Both the position numbers and the translations under genes were made by a program. A stretch of 8,406 nucleotides of DNA from a bacterium (GTDB lineage: Bacteria > Nitrospinota_A > UBA7883 > JACRGQ01): the NCBI GenBank assembly GCA_021815535.1, contig JAKAGL010000091.1, positions 1 to 8,406 on the forward strand, given 5' to 3'. A model generated the notes under the pieces. It saw only the letters and a list, made by a program, of their open reading frames with translations, did not search any database and was not told where the DNA came from. Positions 1-5,822 of the stretch are shown here, in pieces. Numbering within the stretch: the stretch's first letter is position 1; each line of letters starts with the position of its first letter.

Positions 1-1107
1 TATGAGGGTGGTGAGGAATTCCTCCGCCTTGAAGTACTGCCGTTCCTCAACGTAGACACGGGCAAGGTAAAAAGTGAACGTTTGCGACTGGGGGTCATCC
101 TTCAGCCCATTAAGCAATTCCCGTTCGGCGTCGTCGTAACGCTTCATCTCGATATAATTTACCGCCAAGTTCAGCCTGACGTCAGCGCGTGTGGGATCGA
201 TCTCAAGCGTTCTTTTGAAATATTTCTCTGCCTGCGTGTAGTCTTTGGAACTCTCATAGATGACCCCCAGCAGCGAGGTGAGCGGCGAATAGTTGGGATT
301 GATGACAAGCCCCTTCTGGGCGATCTCGACCGCCTCGCGGAATTTCCCCATCGCCAACGATACGCGGCTCATTTCCAGATAGACGGGCTGGGCGTTCGGA
401 TCGGCCTTTACCGCTTTGTGCAGTTCCTCCATCGCTTCCAGAAGGTTATTTTGGCTTATCAACATCTCGGCGGCGAGGTAATGGGCATACCCCTCTTTTT
501 CAGCTGTTGCCTTCAATGCGGCCGCGGCGGGAGAGGGCGTGGGTTGTTCTTTCTCGGTGGCTGGGGCCGACGGGGAAGACGGCTTATACTGGGGCGCTCC
601 GGCCGATGCGCACGCGGCCATCATCGGCATAAGGCAAAGGGCGGATATTACCGCGCACTTTCTGCCACTGATGGCGCCGGCGCGGAAAAGTCGTGCCAGT
701 GATCCTTTCAGTTCCGGCCCGGCAACATCCATTACGGCCTCATCTATCTTTTGTTCGTCGGCGGGTGCGAGGTGAGTTGGTGCTACCGGTTGAGGTGCCA
801 CGGGAAACGGCAGCCCGGGCCGTTCGGCAAATTTTACTGTTACGCTTTGCACGTTGGTGGTTTCTCCGACAATGTTACGGGTTTTTTCCAGTACCTGCAG
901 GCGGGCGTAATCCAGCGGCGAGAGGAATGCCCGGTCATAAACATGGATTATAAGGCTGTTTTTGGCGATATAAGCGGGGCTGCAAACGGCCGCAAGCTGT
1001 TCTCCCACGATGGCGGGCCAACCCGCGCTTATTTTGGCGAGAGTCGAAATATTTTGCAGCCTCACCGATTTGAGGGCACGGTCCAGCGCGTCGCGCAAGG
1101 GAATCAA
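1..1107 (-). CDS. DciA/DUF721-domain protein continuous with lipobox and TPR repeats (partial, runs off left edge)
   Basis: One open frame of 369 codons runs from a TTG start at 1107 to the window edge without a stop. The TTG is the only sensible start: AGGAG (1118-1114) lies 6 nt upstream and an in-frame TAG (1119-1117) closes the frame just before it. Residues 1-145 resemble DciA/DUF721, the DnaB helicase-loader family: an N-terminal helix (PLRDALDRALKS), a core around AGWPAIVGEQLAAVCSP, a beta segment around SLIIHVYDRAFLSPLDYAR, and a helix GPELKGSLARLFRAG that looks like the usual C-terminus. The same frame continues through SGRK, a hydrophobic stretch and a lipobox-like MAAC (C166). A Pro/Ala-rich linker follows (about 170-200), then five TPR units at about 206-237, 238-271, 272-305, 306-339 and 340 onward. 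Cytoplasmic helicase loading and an exported TPR lipoprotein do not fit one polypeptide. A fusion, an internal start at 732, or a lost stop or frameshift are all possible. Both domain families are clear; the single-protein reading is uncertain. Confidence 0.8.
   Translation of the reverse strand, partial: MIPLRDALDRALKSVRLQNISTLAKISAGWPAIVGEQLAAVCSPAYIAKNSLIIHVYDRAFLSPLDYARLQVLEKTRNIVGETTNVQSVTVKFAERPGLPFPVAPQPVAPTHLAPADEQKIDEAVMDVAGPELKGSLARLFRAGAISGRKCAVISALCLMPMMAACASAGAPQYKPSSPSAPATEKEQPTPSPAAAALKATAEKEGYAHYLAAEMLISQNNLLEAMEELHKAVKADPNAQPVYLEMSRVSLAMGKFREAVEIAQKGLVINPNYSPLTSLLGVIYESSKDYTQAEKYFKRTLEIDPTRADVRLNLAVNYIEMKRYDDAERELLNGLKDDPQSQTFTFYLARVYVEERQYFKAEEFLTTLI
738..741 (-). promoter_or_regulatory. 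Possible internal ribosome binding site for a TPR lipoprotein starting at 732
   Basis: GAGG on the minus strand lies 5 nt before an in-frame ATG at 732-730, the only ATG in the DciA-like part of the frame. Initiation here would give a product with a 40-residue signal (basic residues K9, R14, R17, R24, K25; hydrophobic CAVISALCLMPMMAA; then Cys41), followed by the TPR repeats. This is inferred from sequence only; the n-region is long for a lipoprotein signal. Confidence 0.35.
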
Positions 1108-1133
1108 AAGCGGCTCCTACAATAAAAGGTTAA

Positions 1134-1160
1134 CCTGCGCGGTTGAGGCCATAGCGCAGG
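1134..1160 (-). other. Inverted repeat in the leader of the DciA-TPR gene
   Basis: CCTGCGC (1160-1154, minus) pairs with GCGCAGG (1140-1134) around a 13-nt loop, ending 16 nt before the AGGAG. A second, mutually exclusive inverted repeat ATAGCG/CGCTAT (1169-1164 and 1156-1151) shares three bases with it. The hairpin would sit at the 5' end of a transcript made from the predicted promoter. Function unknown; chance is possible in GC-rich DNA. Confidence 0.35.
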
Positions 1161-1167
1161 AGACGCT

Positions 1168-1197
1168 ATTAGAACATGAAATGCGCACAAGGCTCAA
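1168..1197 (-). promoter_or_regulatory. Candidate sigma70-type promoter for the DciA-TPR gene
   Basis: On the minus strand TTGAGC (1197-1192) and TCTAAT (1173-1168) are 18 nt apart, matching the consensus boxes at 4/6 and 5/6 positions. Transcription would start near 1161 and give a leader of about 54 nt before the TTG start at 1107. It would let this gene be expressed separately from accC, which ends 197 nt upstream. Confidence 0.4.
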
Positions 1198-1235
1198 GAA
1201 CACCCCCCCAACCGGCACACGATGCTTTCGTGGCG

Positions 1236-1272
1236 CCGGCCGGGTGCGGCCGGGGGGAATTCCCCGGCACCC
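1236..1272. repeat. Overlapping strong inverted repeats downstream of accC
   Basis: Two alternative hairpins overlap. One is CCGGCCG (1236-1242), loop GGTG, CGGCCGG (1247-1253). The other is an 11-bp bulged stem, GGGTG (1242-1246) plus CCGGGG (1250-1255), pairing with CCCCGG (1262-1267) plus CACCC (1268-1272) around a GGAATT loop. Neither is followed by a T-run on either strand, so this is not a canonical intrinsic terminator. A role in accC mRNA 3'-end stability or factor-dependent termination is inferred. Confidence 0.45.
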
Positions 1273-1304
1273 ATCCGCTATCTTCATCCACGTGGAAAAG
1301 AGCG

Positions 1305-2666
1305 TCAGGCCGTGCCCCCCGTTGTCTGGTTCTTCAGGAAATTCTCGAGGAAACTGGTGCTTACCTTGCCACTCTTGAATTCCGTGCTGTGCATGATTTT
1401 GTGCAACAGGGGTACGGTGGTTTTCACGCCGGCGATATGTATTTCCCCCAACGCCCGCATCATCCGGTGTATCGCCTCATCGCGCGTATTGGCGTGAACG
1501 ATCACCTTGCCGATCATGCTGTCATAGTACGGGGGGATTTTGTAGCCTTGGTAGATGGCGCTGTCCACCCGCACGCCGGGTCCCCCCGGCATGTAAAGCT
1601 CCTTGATGGTGCCGACCGACGGGAGGAATTTATCCGGGTCTTCGGCGTTTACGCGGCACTCGATGGAATGGCCGGAAATCTTGATGTCGTCCTGTTTGAA
1701 GGAGAGCGGTTTTCCCGCCGCTACGGAGATTTGTTCCTTAATGAGATCGATGCCGGTGATGAACTCGGTAACCGGGTGTTCTACCTGTATGCGGGTATTC
1801 ATCTCCATAAAGTAGAAGTGGCCGCGCGCATCCAAAAGGAATTCCAGCGTTCCGGTGGTGAAATAGTTGATGTGCTTGGCCAGTTTGATGGCGGCTTCGG
1901 TCATTTTGTGGCGCAGCTTGGCGTCCAGTGCCGGTGACGGAGCCTCTTCGATCAGTTTCTGGTGCCGGCGTTGGATGGAGCAGTCCCGTTCGTACAAATG
2001 CACCACATTGCCGTGCTTGTCGCCGATTATCTGCACTTCCACATGGCGGGGATTCAACACATACTTTTCCATGTAGATGGTGTTATCGCCGAAAGCGGCG
2101 CCCGCCTCGGCCTGCACCAGCCTGAGCTGGCTCACGATATCGCCCTCTTCGTGGACGATGCGCATGCCGCGTCCGCCACCGCCCGCCGCCGCTTTCAGAA
2201 TGACCGGGTAGCCGATCTGTCTGGCGACCTCAATGGCCTGTTCTTCGGAAGTCAGCGGCCCGTCGCTTCCCGGCACGGTAGGAACACCGGCCGCTTTTGC
2301 GGTATCTTTGGCCACGCTTTTATGGCCCATTTGCCGTATCGCGCTGGGGGAAGGGCCGATAAAGGTTATGTTGCATTCCCCGCATACTTCGGCGAAGCCG
2401 GCGTTTTCCGAAAGGAACCCATAACCGGGGTGTATGGCGTCGCAACTTGTCACCTCGGCGGCGGAGATGAGCGAAGGAATGCGCAGATAGCTTTTGCTGG
2501 CCTCTGCCGGGCCGATGCAGACGCTTTGGTCGGCGAACCGGACGGCAAGTGATTCCGTATCCGCGGTGGAATGGGCCGCCACGGTACGGATGCCCATTTC
2601 CTTGCATGCCCGTATGATGCGCACCGCGATTTCGCCGCGGTTGGCGATAAGTATCTTTTTGAACAT
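1305..2666 (-). CDS. accC: Acetyl-CoA carboxylase, biotin carboxylase subunit
   Basis: This ATP-grasp enzyme carboxylates the biotin carried by AccB, using ATP and bicarbonate, in the first committed step of fatty-acid synthesis in the cytoplasm. The 453-residue product matches the usual length (about 450). The N-terminal domain opens KKILIANRGEIAVRIIRAC. Conserved parts include GHK116, K158 followed by the glycine-rich loop GGGGRGM (162-168), RDCSIQRRHQKLIEEAPS (about 227-244), and the active-site EMNTRIQVEHPVTE with E288, N290 and R292 (E. coli numbering matches). The start has AAAGGA 6-7 nt upstream. It lies 32 nt after accB and the two are surely co-transcribed. The protein ends after the biotin carboxylase C-terminal domain with no transcarboxylase or biotinyl domain, so it is AccC rather than pyruvate carboxylase or a propionyl-CoA carboxylase alpha chain. 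An AccC-like subunit of a different carboxylase is possible but less likely beside accB. Confidence 0.96.
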   Translation of the reverse strand: MFKKILIANRGEIAVRIIRACKEMGIRTVAAHSTADTESLAVRFADQSVCIGPAEASKSYLRIPSLISAAEVTSCDAIHPGYGFLSENAGFAEVCGECNITFIGPSPSAIRQMGHKSVAKDTAKAAGVPTVPGSDGPLTSEEQAIEVARQIGYPVILKAAAGGGGRGMRIVHEEGDIVSQLRLVQAEAGAAFGDNTIYMEKYVLNPRHVEVQIIGDKHGNVVHLYERDCSIQRRHQKLIEEAPSPALDAKLRHKMTEAAIKLAKHINYFTTGTLEFLLDARGHFYFMEMNTRIQVEHPVTEFITGIDLIKEQISVAAGKPLSFKQDDIKISGHSIECRVNAEDPDKFLPSVGTIKELYMPGGPGVRVDSAIYQGYKIPPYYDSMIGKVIVHANTRDEAIHRMMRALGEIHIAGVKTTVPLLHKIMHSTEFKSGKVSTSFLENFLKNQTTGGTA

Positions 2667-2698
2667 ATCAGGTCCTTTCTAAAGCATGGAAGGGCCTG

Positions 2699-3190
2699 TT
2701 AAACCGGCTCGATCTTGAAAAGTGTTTCGCCAAATTCCACGGGCGACCCGTTTTCCGCCAGTATCTTCACCACGCGGCCGGCGATATCGCTTTCGATTTC
2801 GTTCATCAATTTCATCGCCTCAATAATGCAGAGGGTTTGCCCCTTGCTGACGATATCCCCTTCTTTCGTGAATGGTTCGGCATCTTCGGCCGATGCGCGG
2901 TAGAAAGTGCCAACCATCGGGCTGGTGACATTATGGTATTTGCCGTCTTCCTCGGCCTCGGCAGCCGCTTCGGCCTCGGCTGATGTCAATGCCGCCGGGC
3001 GGGGTGCCGGTGGAGGCGGCGGGGCCACATGCTGCATCTGCTGCATGTACTGCGGCGGCAACACCACCGGGGCCGCTTCGGGGGATCCCTTAACGATGCG
3101 GATTTTCCGCCCGTCCTCATCTATTTCCAGTTCCTTTATGTCGCTCTTTTCGACAAGTTTGACAAGTTTCTTAAGTTCTTCAATATCCAT
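2699..3190 (-). CDS. accB: Acetyl-CoA carboxylase biotin carboxyl carrier protein
   Basis: AccB carries the covalently bound biotin that shuttles CO2 from AccC to the carboxyltransferase AccA/AccD. The 163-residue protein has the family layout. An N-terminal helix (MDIEELKKLVKLVEKSDIKE) is followed by a short beta segment (LEIDEDGRKIRIVKG). A flexible Pro/Ala/Glu linker spans about 37-82, with a PPPPP run and an Ala/Glu-rich tail. The biotinyl domain runs from about 84 to the end. The biotinylation motif is EAMKLMNE with acceptor K127, and the domain includes the usual PMVGTFYRA and GDIVSKGQTLCIIEAMK. AAGGGGG lies about 6 nt before the ATG. It sits 60 nt after efp and 32 nt before accC. The five-proline run is the kind of sequence whose translation depends on EF-P, encoded just upstream; a functional link is inference. 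Confidence 0.97.
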   Translation of the reverse strand: MDIEELKKLVKLVEKSDIKELEIDEDGRKIRIVKGSPEAAPVVLPPQYMQQMQHVAPPPPPAPRPAALTSAEAEAAAEAEEDGKYHNVTSPMVGTFYRASAEDAEPFTKEGDIVSKGQTLCIIEAMKLMNEIESDIAGRVVKILAENGSPVEFGETLFKIEPV

Positions 3191-3226
3191 GGTATTCCCC
3201 CTTATGGGTGCATCAGCCGTTACTTT

Positions 3227-3245
3227 GGCCGGTTGCCAACCGGCC
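3227..3245. repeat. Hairpin between efp and accB
   Basis: GGCCGGTT (3227-3234) and AACCGGCC (3238-3245) form a perfect 8-bp stem with a 3-nt loop, a few bases past the efp stop codon on the minus-strand transcript. No T-run follows, so it is not a classic terminator. It may serve as an mRNA processing or stability element that sets relative levels of efp and accBC. This role is inferred. Confidence 0.5.
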
Positions 3246-3250
3246 TCCCT

Positions 3251-3805
3251 TCATACCCGCGAAAGATATTCCCCGGTACGCGTATCTATTTTCAGCTTAT
3301 CTCCGACGTTGATGAAAAGCGGCACCTGAATGCTTGCGCCCGTCGACAGTTTCGCCGCTTTGGTGGCAGTGCTGGCGGTGTCCCCTTTAAAACCGGGGTC
3401 GGTTTCCGTAACGACCAATTCCGCGAAGAGCGGCATTTCAAGACTGATGATGATCCCGTTATGGTAGAGGATCTTCGCCATGGTGTTTTCCTGCATCCAT
3501 TTCCAGTTGTCACCCACCTGGTCATCGGTAAGGAATGTCTGTTCATAGCTTTCGTTGTCCATGAAGTGATACCCTTGCGCATCCTTGTACAGGTATTGCA
3601 TTTCGCGTTCTTCAAAATCGGGTATCCGGAATTCGTTCCCTTCCCGGACCGTCTGCTCCAACAACTGTCCGGTCTTCAGGTCTTTTATTCGGGCGCGGAC
3701 AAACGCCCGTTTATTGCCGGGGCTTACATGTTGCGCGCTAACCACAACATAAAGTTTACCAGCAAGCTCAACTTTCATTCCGGACCGCAAGGCGGTAATT
3801 TCCAT
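3251..3805 (-). CDS. efp: Elongation factor P
   Basis: EF-P binds the ribosome between the P and E sites and relieves stalling on polyproline stretches. The 184-residue product from the ATG at 3805 has the family length (about 185-190) and three beta-barrel domains, with the conserved C-terminal signature LSTGASIQVPLFINVGDK and DTRTGEY. The frame stays open upstream to an ATG at 3880, but the 25 extra residues do not match EF-P. AAGGAG lies 9 nt before the 3805 start, so that start is preferred. The domain I loop reads SPGNKRAF: the position of the usual modified Lys (K34 in E. coli, in PGKG) is Asn31, with Lys32 next to it. No modification enzyme is encoded in the window. The gene heads the efp-accB-accC cluster, 151 nt after mutL. 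Confidence 0.95.
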   Translation of the reverse strand: MEITALRSGMKVELAGKLYVVVSAQHVSPGNKRAFVRARIKDLKTGQLLEQTVREGNEFRIPDFEEREMQYLYKDAQGYHFMDNESYEQTFLTDDQVGDNWKWMQENTMAKILYHNGIIISLEMPLFAELVVTETDPGFKGDTASTATKAAKLSTGASIQVPLFINVGDKLKIDTRTGEYLSRV

Positions 3806-3956
3806 TGTTTCCAACTCCTTTTTTGCAAAAATTCCAAACTGAAGGCACATTTTACCCGATTTTTGGTCGAAATAACCCAAAATCTGTAAAAAACGATAAG
3901 GCGAAAATAAGACGAAAAATAGCCCGGTTTTTTTCCCGCGTTAGGTTGGGATTGCT
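3806..3956 (-). promoter_or_regulatory. AT-rich intergenic region upstream of efp, likely promoter region
   Basis: This 151-nt stretch between the mutL stop and the efp start is much richer in A+T than its surroundings. On the minus strand it has a -10-like TAAAAT (3854-3849, 5/6) and a -35-like TTTACA (3890-3885, 5/6), but they are too far apart to pair. TTGGGT (3880-3875) lies 20 nt from TAAAAT. An 11/12-bp near-direct repeat, AAGGCGAAAAT and AAGACGAAAAAT (plus strand, 3898-3920), is present. I find no convincing intrinsic terminator for mutL. No single promoter can be fixed. Confidence 0.35.
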
Positions 3957-5735
3957 CTACCGGCCGCGGTTGAAGAAGCGCCAAAGCTCATTGCGAGGCA
4001 GGGAAAAAGCGATGGGCCGTCCATGCGGGCAAGTATACGGCAACGCGGTGTTGGCCAGTTCCTTTGCCAGTTCCCCTATTTCCCCCCGGTTCAGGGTATC
4101 CCCCGCTTTCACCGCCGCACGGCAGGCCAAGCGCGATATGCAATCGGCCATCACGTCTTTGTAGTCTTCATCCCGTCCGTGGGCAAGGGTTTGGGCCATT
4201 TCGGTTATGACCGGGGGAAGGTCCTTTCCCTCCAGGATGGCCGGTACTTCTCGTATCGCAAATGTCCGCTCGCCAAATTCTTCAAGCCCCCATCCCATTT
4301 CGGCAAAGGTTTTAAGATGCGAGCGGATGGTCTCGGCAAGCTGGGGGTCGGCGGAGAAGGTGACCGGCACCAGTAACCCCTGCCGCTCTATTTTGCGCTC
4401 CAAATAGCGTTTCATCAGCCGCTCATAGAGCACCCGTTCGTGAACGGTGTGTTGATCCATAATGACGATATTCCCCCCCTCTTCAAAAAGGAGAAACGTA
4501 TCGAATGCCTGTCCGATGACCACGGCGTCGGAAGAAAGCCGACCGTGCGCGTTTTCCAGCTGCAACTGCCCGGTTCCCTCCGCCCCGGCCTCGCGTCCCG
4601 CTTGCTGTGACACCGGACGCCACATTTCAAAGGTGCGGACAAAGGCGGCTTTGCCATCTCCTGCGGGAAAGGGGCGTTCCCCCGGAGACGAAAAATCGCG
4701 GGTCTCCTGTGCCGCCCCGCTTTGCGGTGAATTTGTCGCCGCGGAACGCCCAAACGCGCCGCGTATCGCCCGTACCACCGCTTCCGACACTTTGCCGGGA
4801 TCGGCCAGCCGCACCTCCGCTTTCGCGGGATGCACGTTCACGTCGACAACCTCAAGCGGCATTGCGATATTGAGGAATACCACTGGCTTGCGCCCCTTCG
4901 GCAGCAGATCTTCGTAAGCGCGAAACACTGCGGAGCGGATCTGGGTGTCCTTTACCGGCCGGTTATTGATGAAAAAGTATTGGTCGATACCGGTGGCGCG
5001 CGTGAATTCCGGCTTTCCCACGAGGCCATCCACGGCGATGTTGAATTCCTTGTACGCCACCGAAACGAGATTGTGAGCGTATTCCGCTCCGAAGATCTGA
5101 TGTACCCGCTCTTGCAGGGTCGTTGCGGGGGAAAGTTCCAAGACCCGTTTGCCGTCCTTTATGAAATTGAACCGCACCGCCGGGGCGCTGAGAGCCGCCT
5201 GCACCACCTTGGCGGTTATTTGGCTCATCTCGGTGGCGTCGGAGCGGGTGAATTTCCGCCGTGCCGGTGTGTTGTAAAAAAGATTTTCAACAAGCACTTC
5301 GGTGCCTTGGAGCGGCGGCGCGTCTTCGACCCGGAGAGTTTCCCCCCCTTCCACCACGATACGTCTCCCTGCCGGATTTCCCGCCCGGAAACTGGTGAGG
5401 GTCAACCGGCTGACCGAGCCGATGGAAGGCAACGCCTCGCCGCGGAATCCGTAGGTGCCAATACCAAAGATGTCCGCCGTATCCCCCACTTTGCTGGTGC
5501 CGTGGCGGCTTAGCGCCAGATCCACTTCTTCCGGAGCGATGCCGTAGCCGTCGTCTTTCACCCGGATGCGGCGGCGTGCCAGGGAGATTTCCACCTCAAT
5601 GGCGGCGGCGTCCGCATCAAGCGCGTTCTCGACCAGTTCTTTCACAACGCTTGCGGGGCGCTCCACCACTTCGCCAGCGGCGATTTGGCTGGCCAGCGCC
5701 GGAGAGAGTATTTTTATTTGCGCGATTTTTGTCAT
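3957..5735 (-). CDS. mutL: DNA mismatch repair protein MutL, endonuclease type
   Basis: MutL couples MutS mismatch recognition to strand incision and excision. From ATG 5735 the product has 592 residues, within the family range. The N-terminal GHKL ATPase shows motif I KELVENALDA (32-41, catalytic E36), motif II DDGYGI (61-66) and motif III GFRGEAL (96-102). A low-complexity linker follows (about 335-400). The C-terminal dimerisation/endonuclease domain has DQHTVHERVLYE (427-438, the DQHA(X)2E(X)4E metal motif with T for A), QGLLVP, ACR (537-539) and CPHGRP (569-574). This indicates a nicking MutL, as in bacteria without MutH. The start is ambiguous: ATG 5747 (adding MPPS) has AAGGGG only 2 nt away, and ATG 5735 has it 14 nt away. 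The frame is open further upstream to 5813. I chose 5735 because conserved MutL sequence begins there. It is divergent from the Hda-like gene. Confidence 0.96.
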   Translation of the reverse strand: MTKIAQIKILSPALASQIAAGEVVERPASVVKELVENALDADAAAIEVEISLARRRIRVKDDGYGIAPEEVDLALSRHGTSKVGDTADIFGIGTYGFRGEALPSIGSVSRLTLTSFRAGNPAGRRIVVEGGETLRVEDAPPLQGTEVLVENLFYNTPARRKFTRSDATEMSQITAKVVQAALSAPAVRFNFIKDGKRVLELSPATTLQERVHQIFGAEYAHNLVSVAYKEFNIAVDGLVGKPEFTRATGIDQYFFINNRPVKDTQIRSAVFRAYEDLLPKGRKPVVFLNIAMPLEVVDVNVHPAKAEVRLADPGKVSEAVVRAIRGAFGRSAATNSPQSGAAQETRDFSSPGERPFPAGDGKAAFVRTFEMWRPVSQQAGREAGAEGTGQLQLENAHGRLSSDAVVIGQAFDTFLLFEEGGNIVIMDQHTVHERVLYERLMKRYLERKIERQGLLVPVTFSADPQLAETIRSHLKTFAEMGWGLEEFGERTFAIREVPAILEGKDLPPVITEMAQTLAHGRDEDYKDVMADCISRLACRAAVKAGDTLNRGEIGELAKELANTALPYTCPHGRPIAFSLPRNELWRFFNRGR

Positions 5736-5784
5736 TGATGGCGGCATGGCCCCTTTTTTAGTTACAATAGCCTTTTCATGGTGG

Positions 5785-5813
5785 ATGCTATACGCAACCG
5801 CCGGATATGTCAA
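5785..5813 (-). promoter_or_regulatory. Candidate sigma70-type promoter for mutL
   Basis: On the minus strand a perfect TTGACA (5813-5808) is followed after 17 nt by TAGCAT (5790-5785, 4/6), with TATAGC as an alternative at 15 nt. Transcription would start near 5778, giving a leader of about 30-45 nt before mutL. The -35 box overlaps the AAGGG ribosome binding site (5812-5816) of the divergent Hda-like gene. Moderate confidence. Confidence 0.4.
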
Positions 5814-5822
5814 GGGTATTGT

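Noticed and set aside
82..702. Plus-strand ORF opposite the TPR region
   Set aside because: The minus frame shows regular TPR periodicity; the plus translation is low-complexity.
1117..1287. Small minus-strand ORF of 56 codons between accC and the DciA-like gene
   Set aside because: No usable ribosome binding site, spans the GC-rich palindromes, and the translation looks like non-coding sequence. It shares the DciA frame but is separated from it by TAG 1119-1117.
1176..1937. Long plus-strand ORF opposite accC
   Set aside because: It is a reverse-strand shadow of accC; the translation matches no family and the minus frame has full AccC motifs.
1305..2666. Pyruvate carboxylase or propionyl-CoA carboxylase alpha subunit
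   Set aside because: The protein ends after the biotin carboxylase domain and a separate biotinyl carrier gene precedes it.
3806..3880. N-terminal extension of EF-P by 25 codons
   Set aside because: EF-P homology begins at MEITALRSG and AAGGAG precedes that ATG.
3029..3889. Long plus-strand ORF opposite efp and accB
   Set aside because: Shadow frame over two well-supported genes; no ribosome binding site or recognisable domain.
4830..5513. Plus-strand ORF opposite mutL
   Set aside because: Shadow frame; MutL motifs are intact on the minus strand across it.
5763..5768. TACAAT as a -10 box for the Hda-like gene
   Set aside because: No acceptable -35 at 15-19 nt upstream, so the promoter could not be supported.
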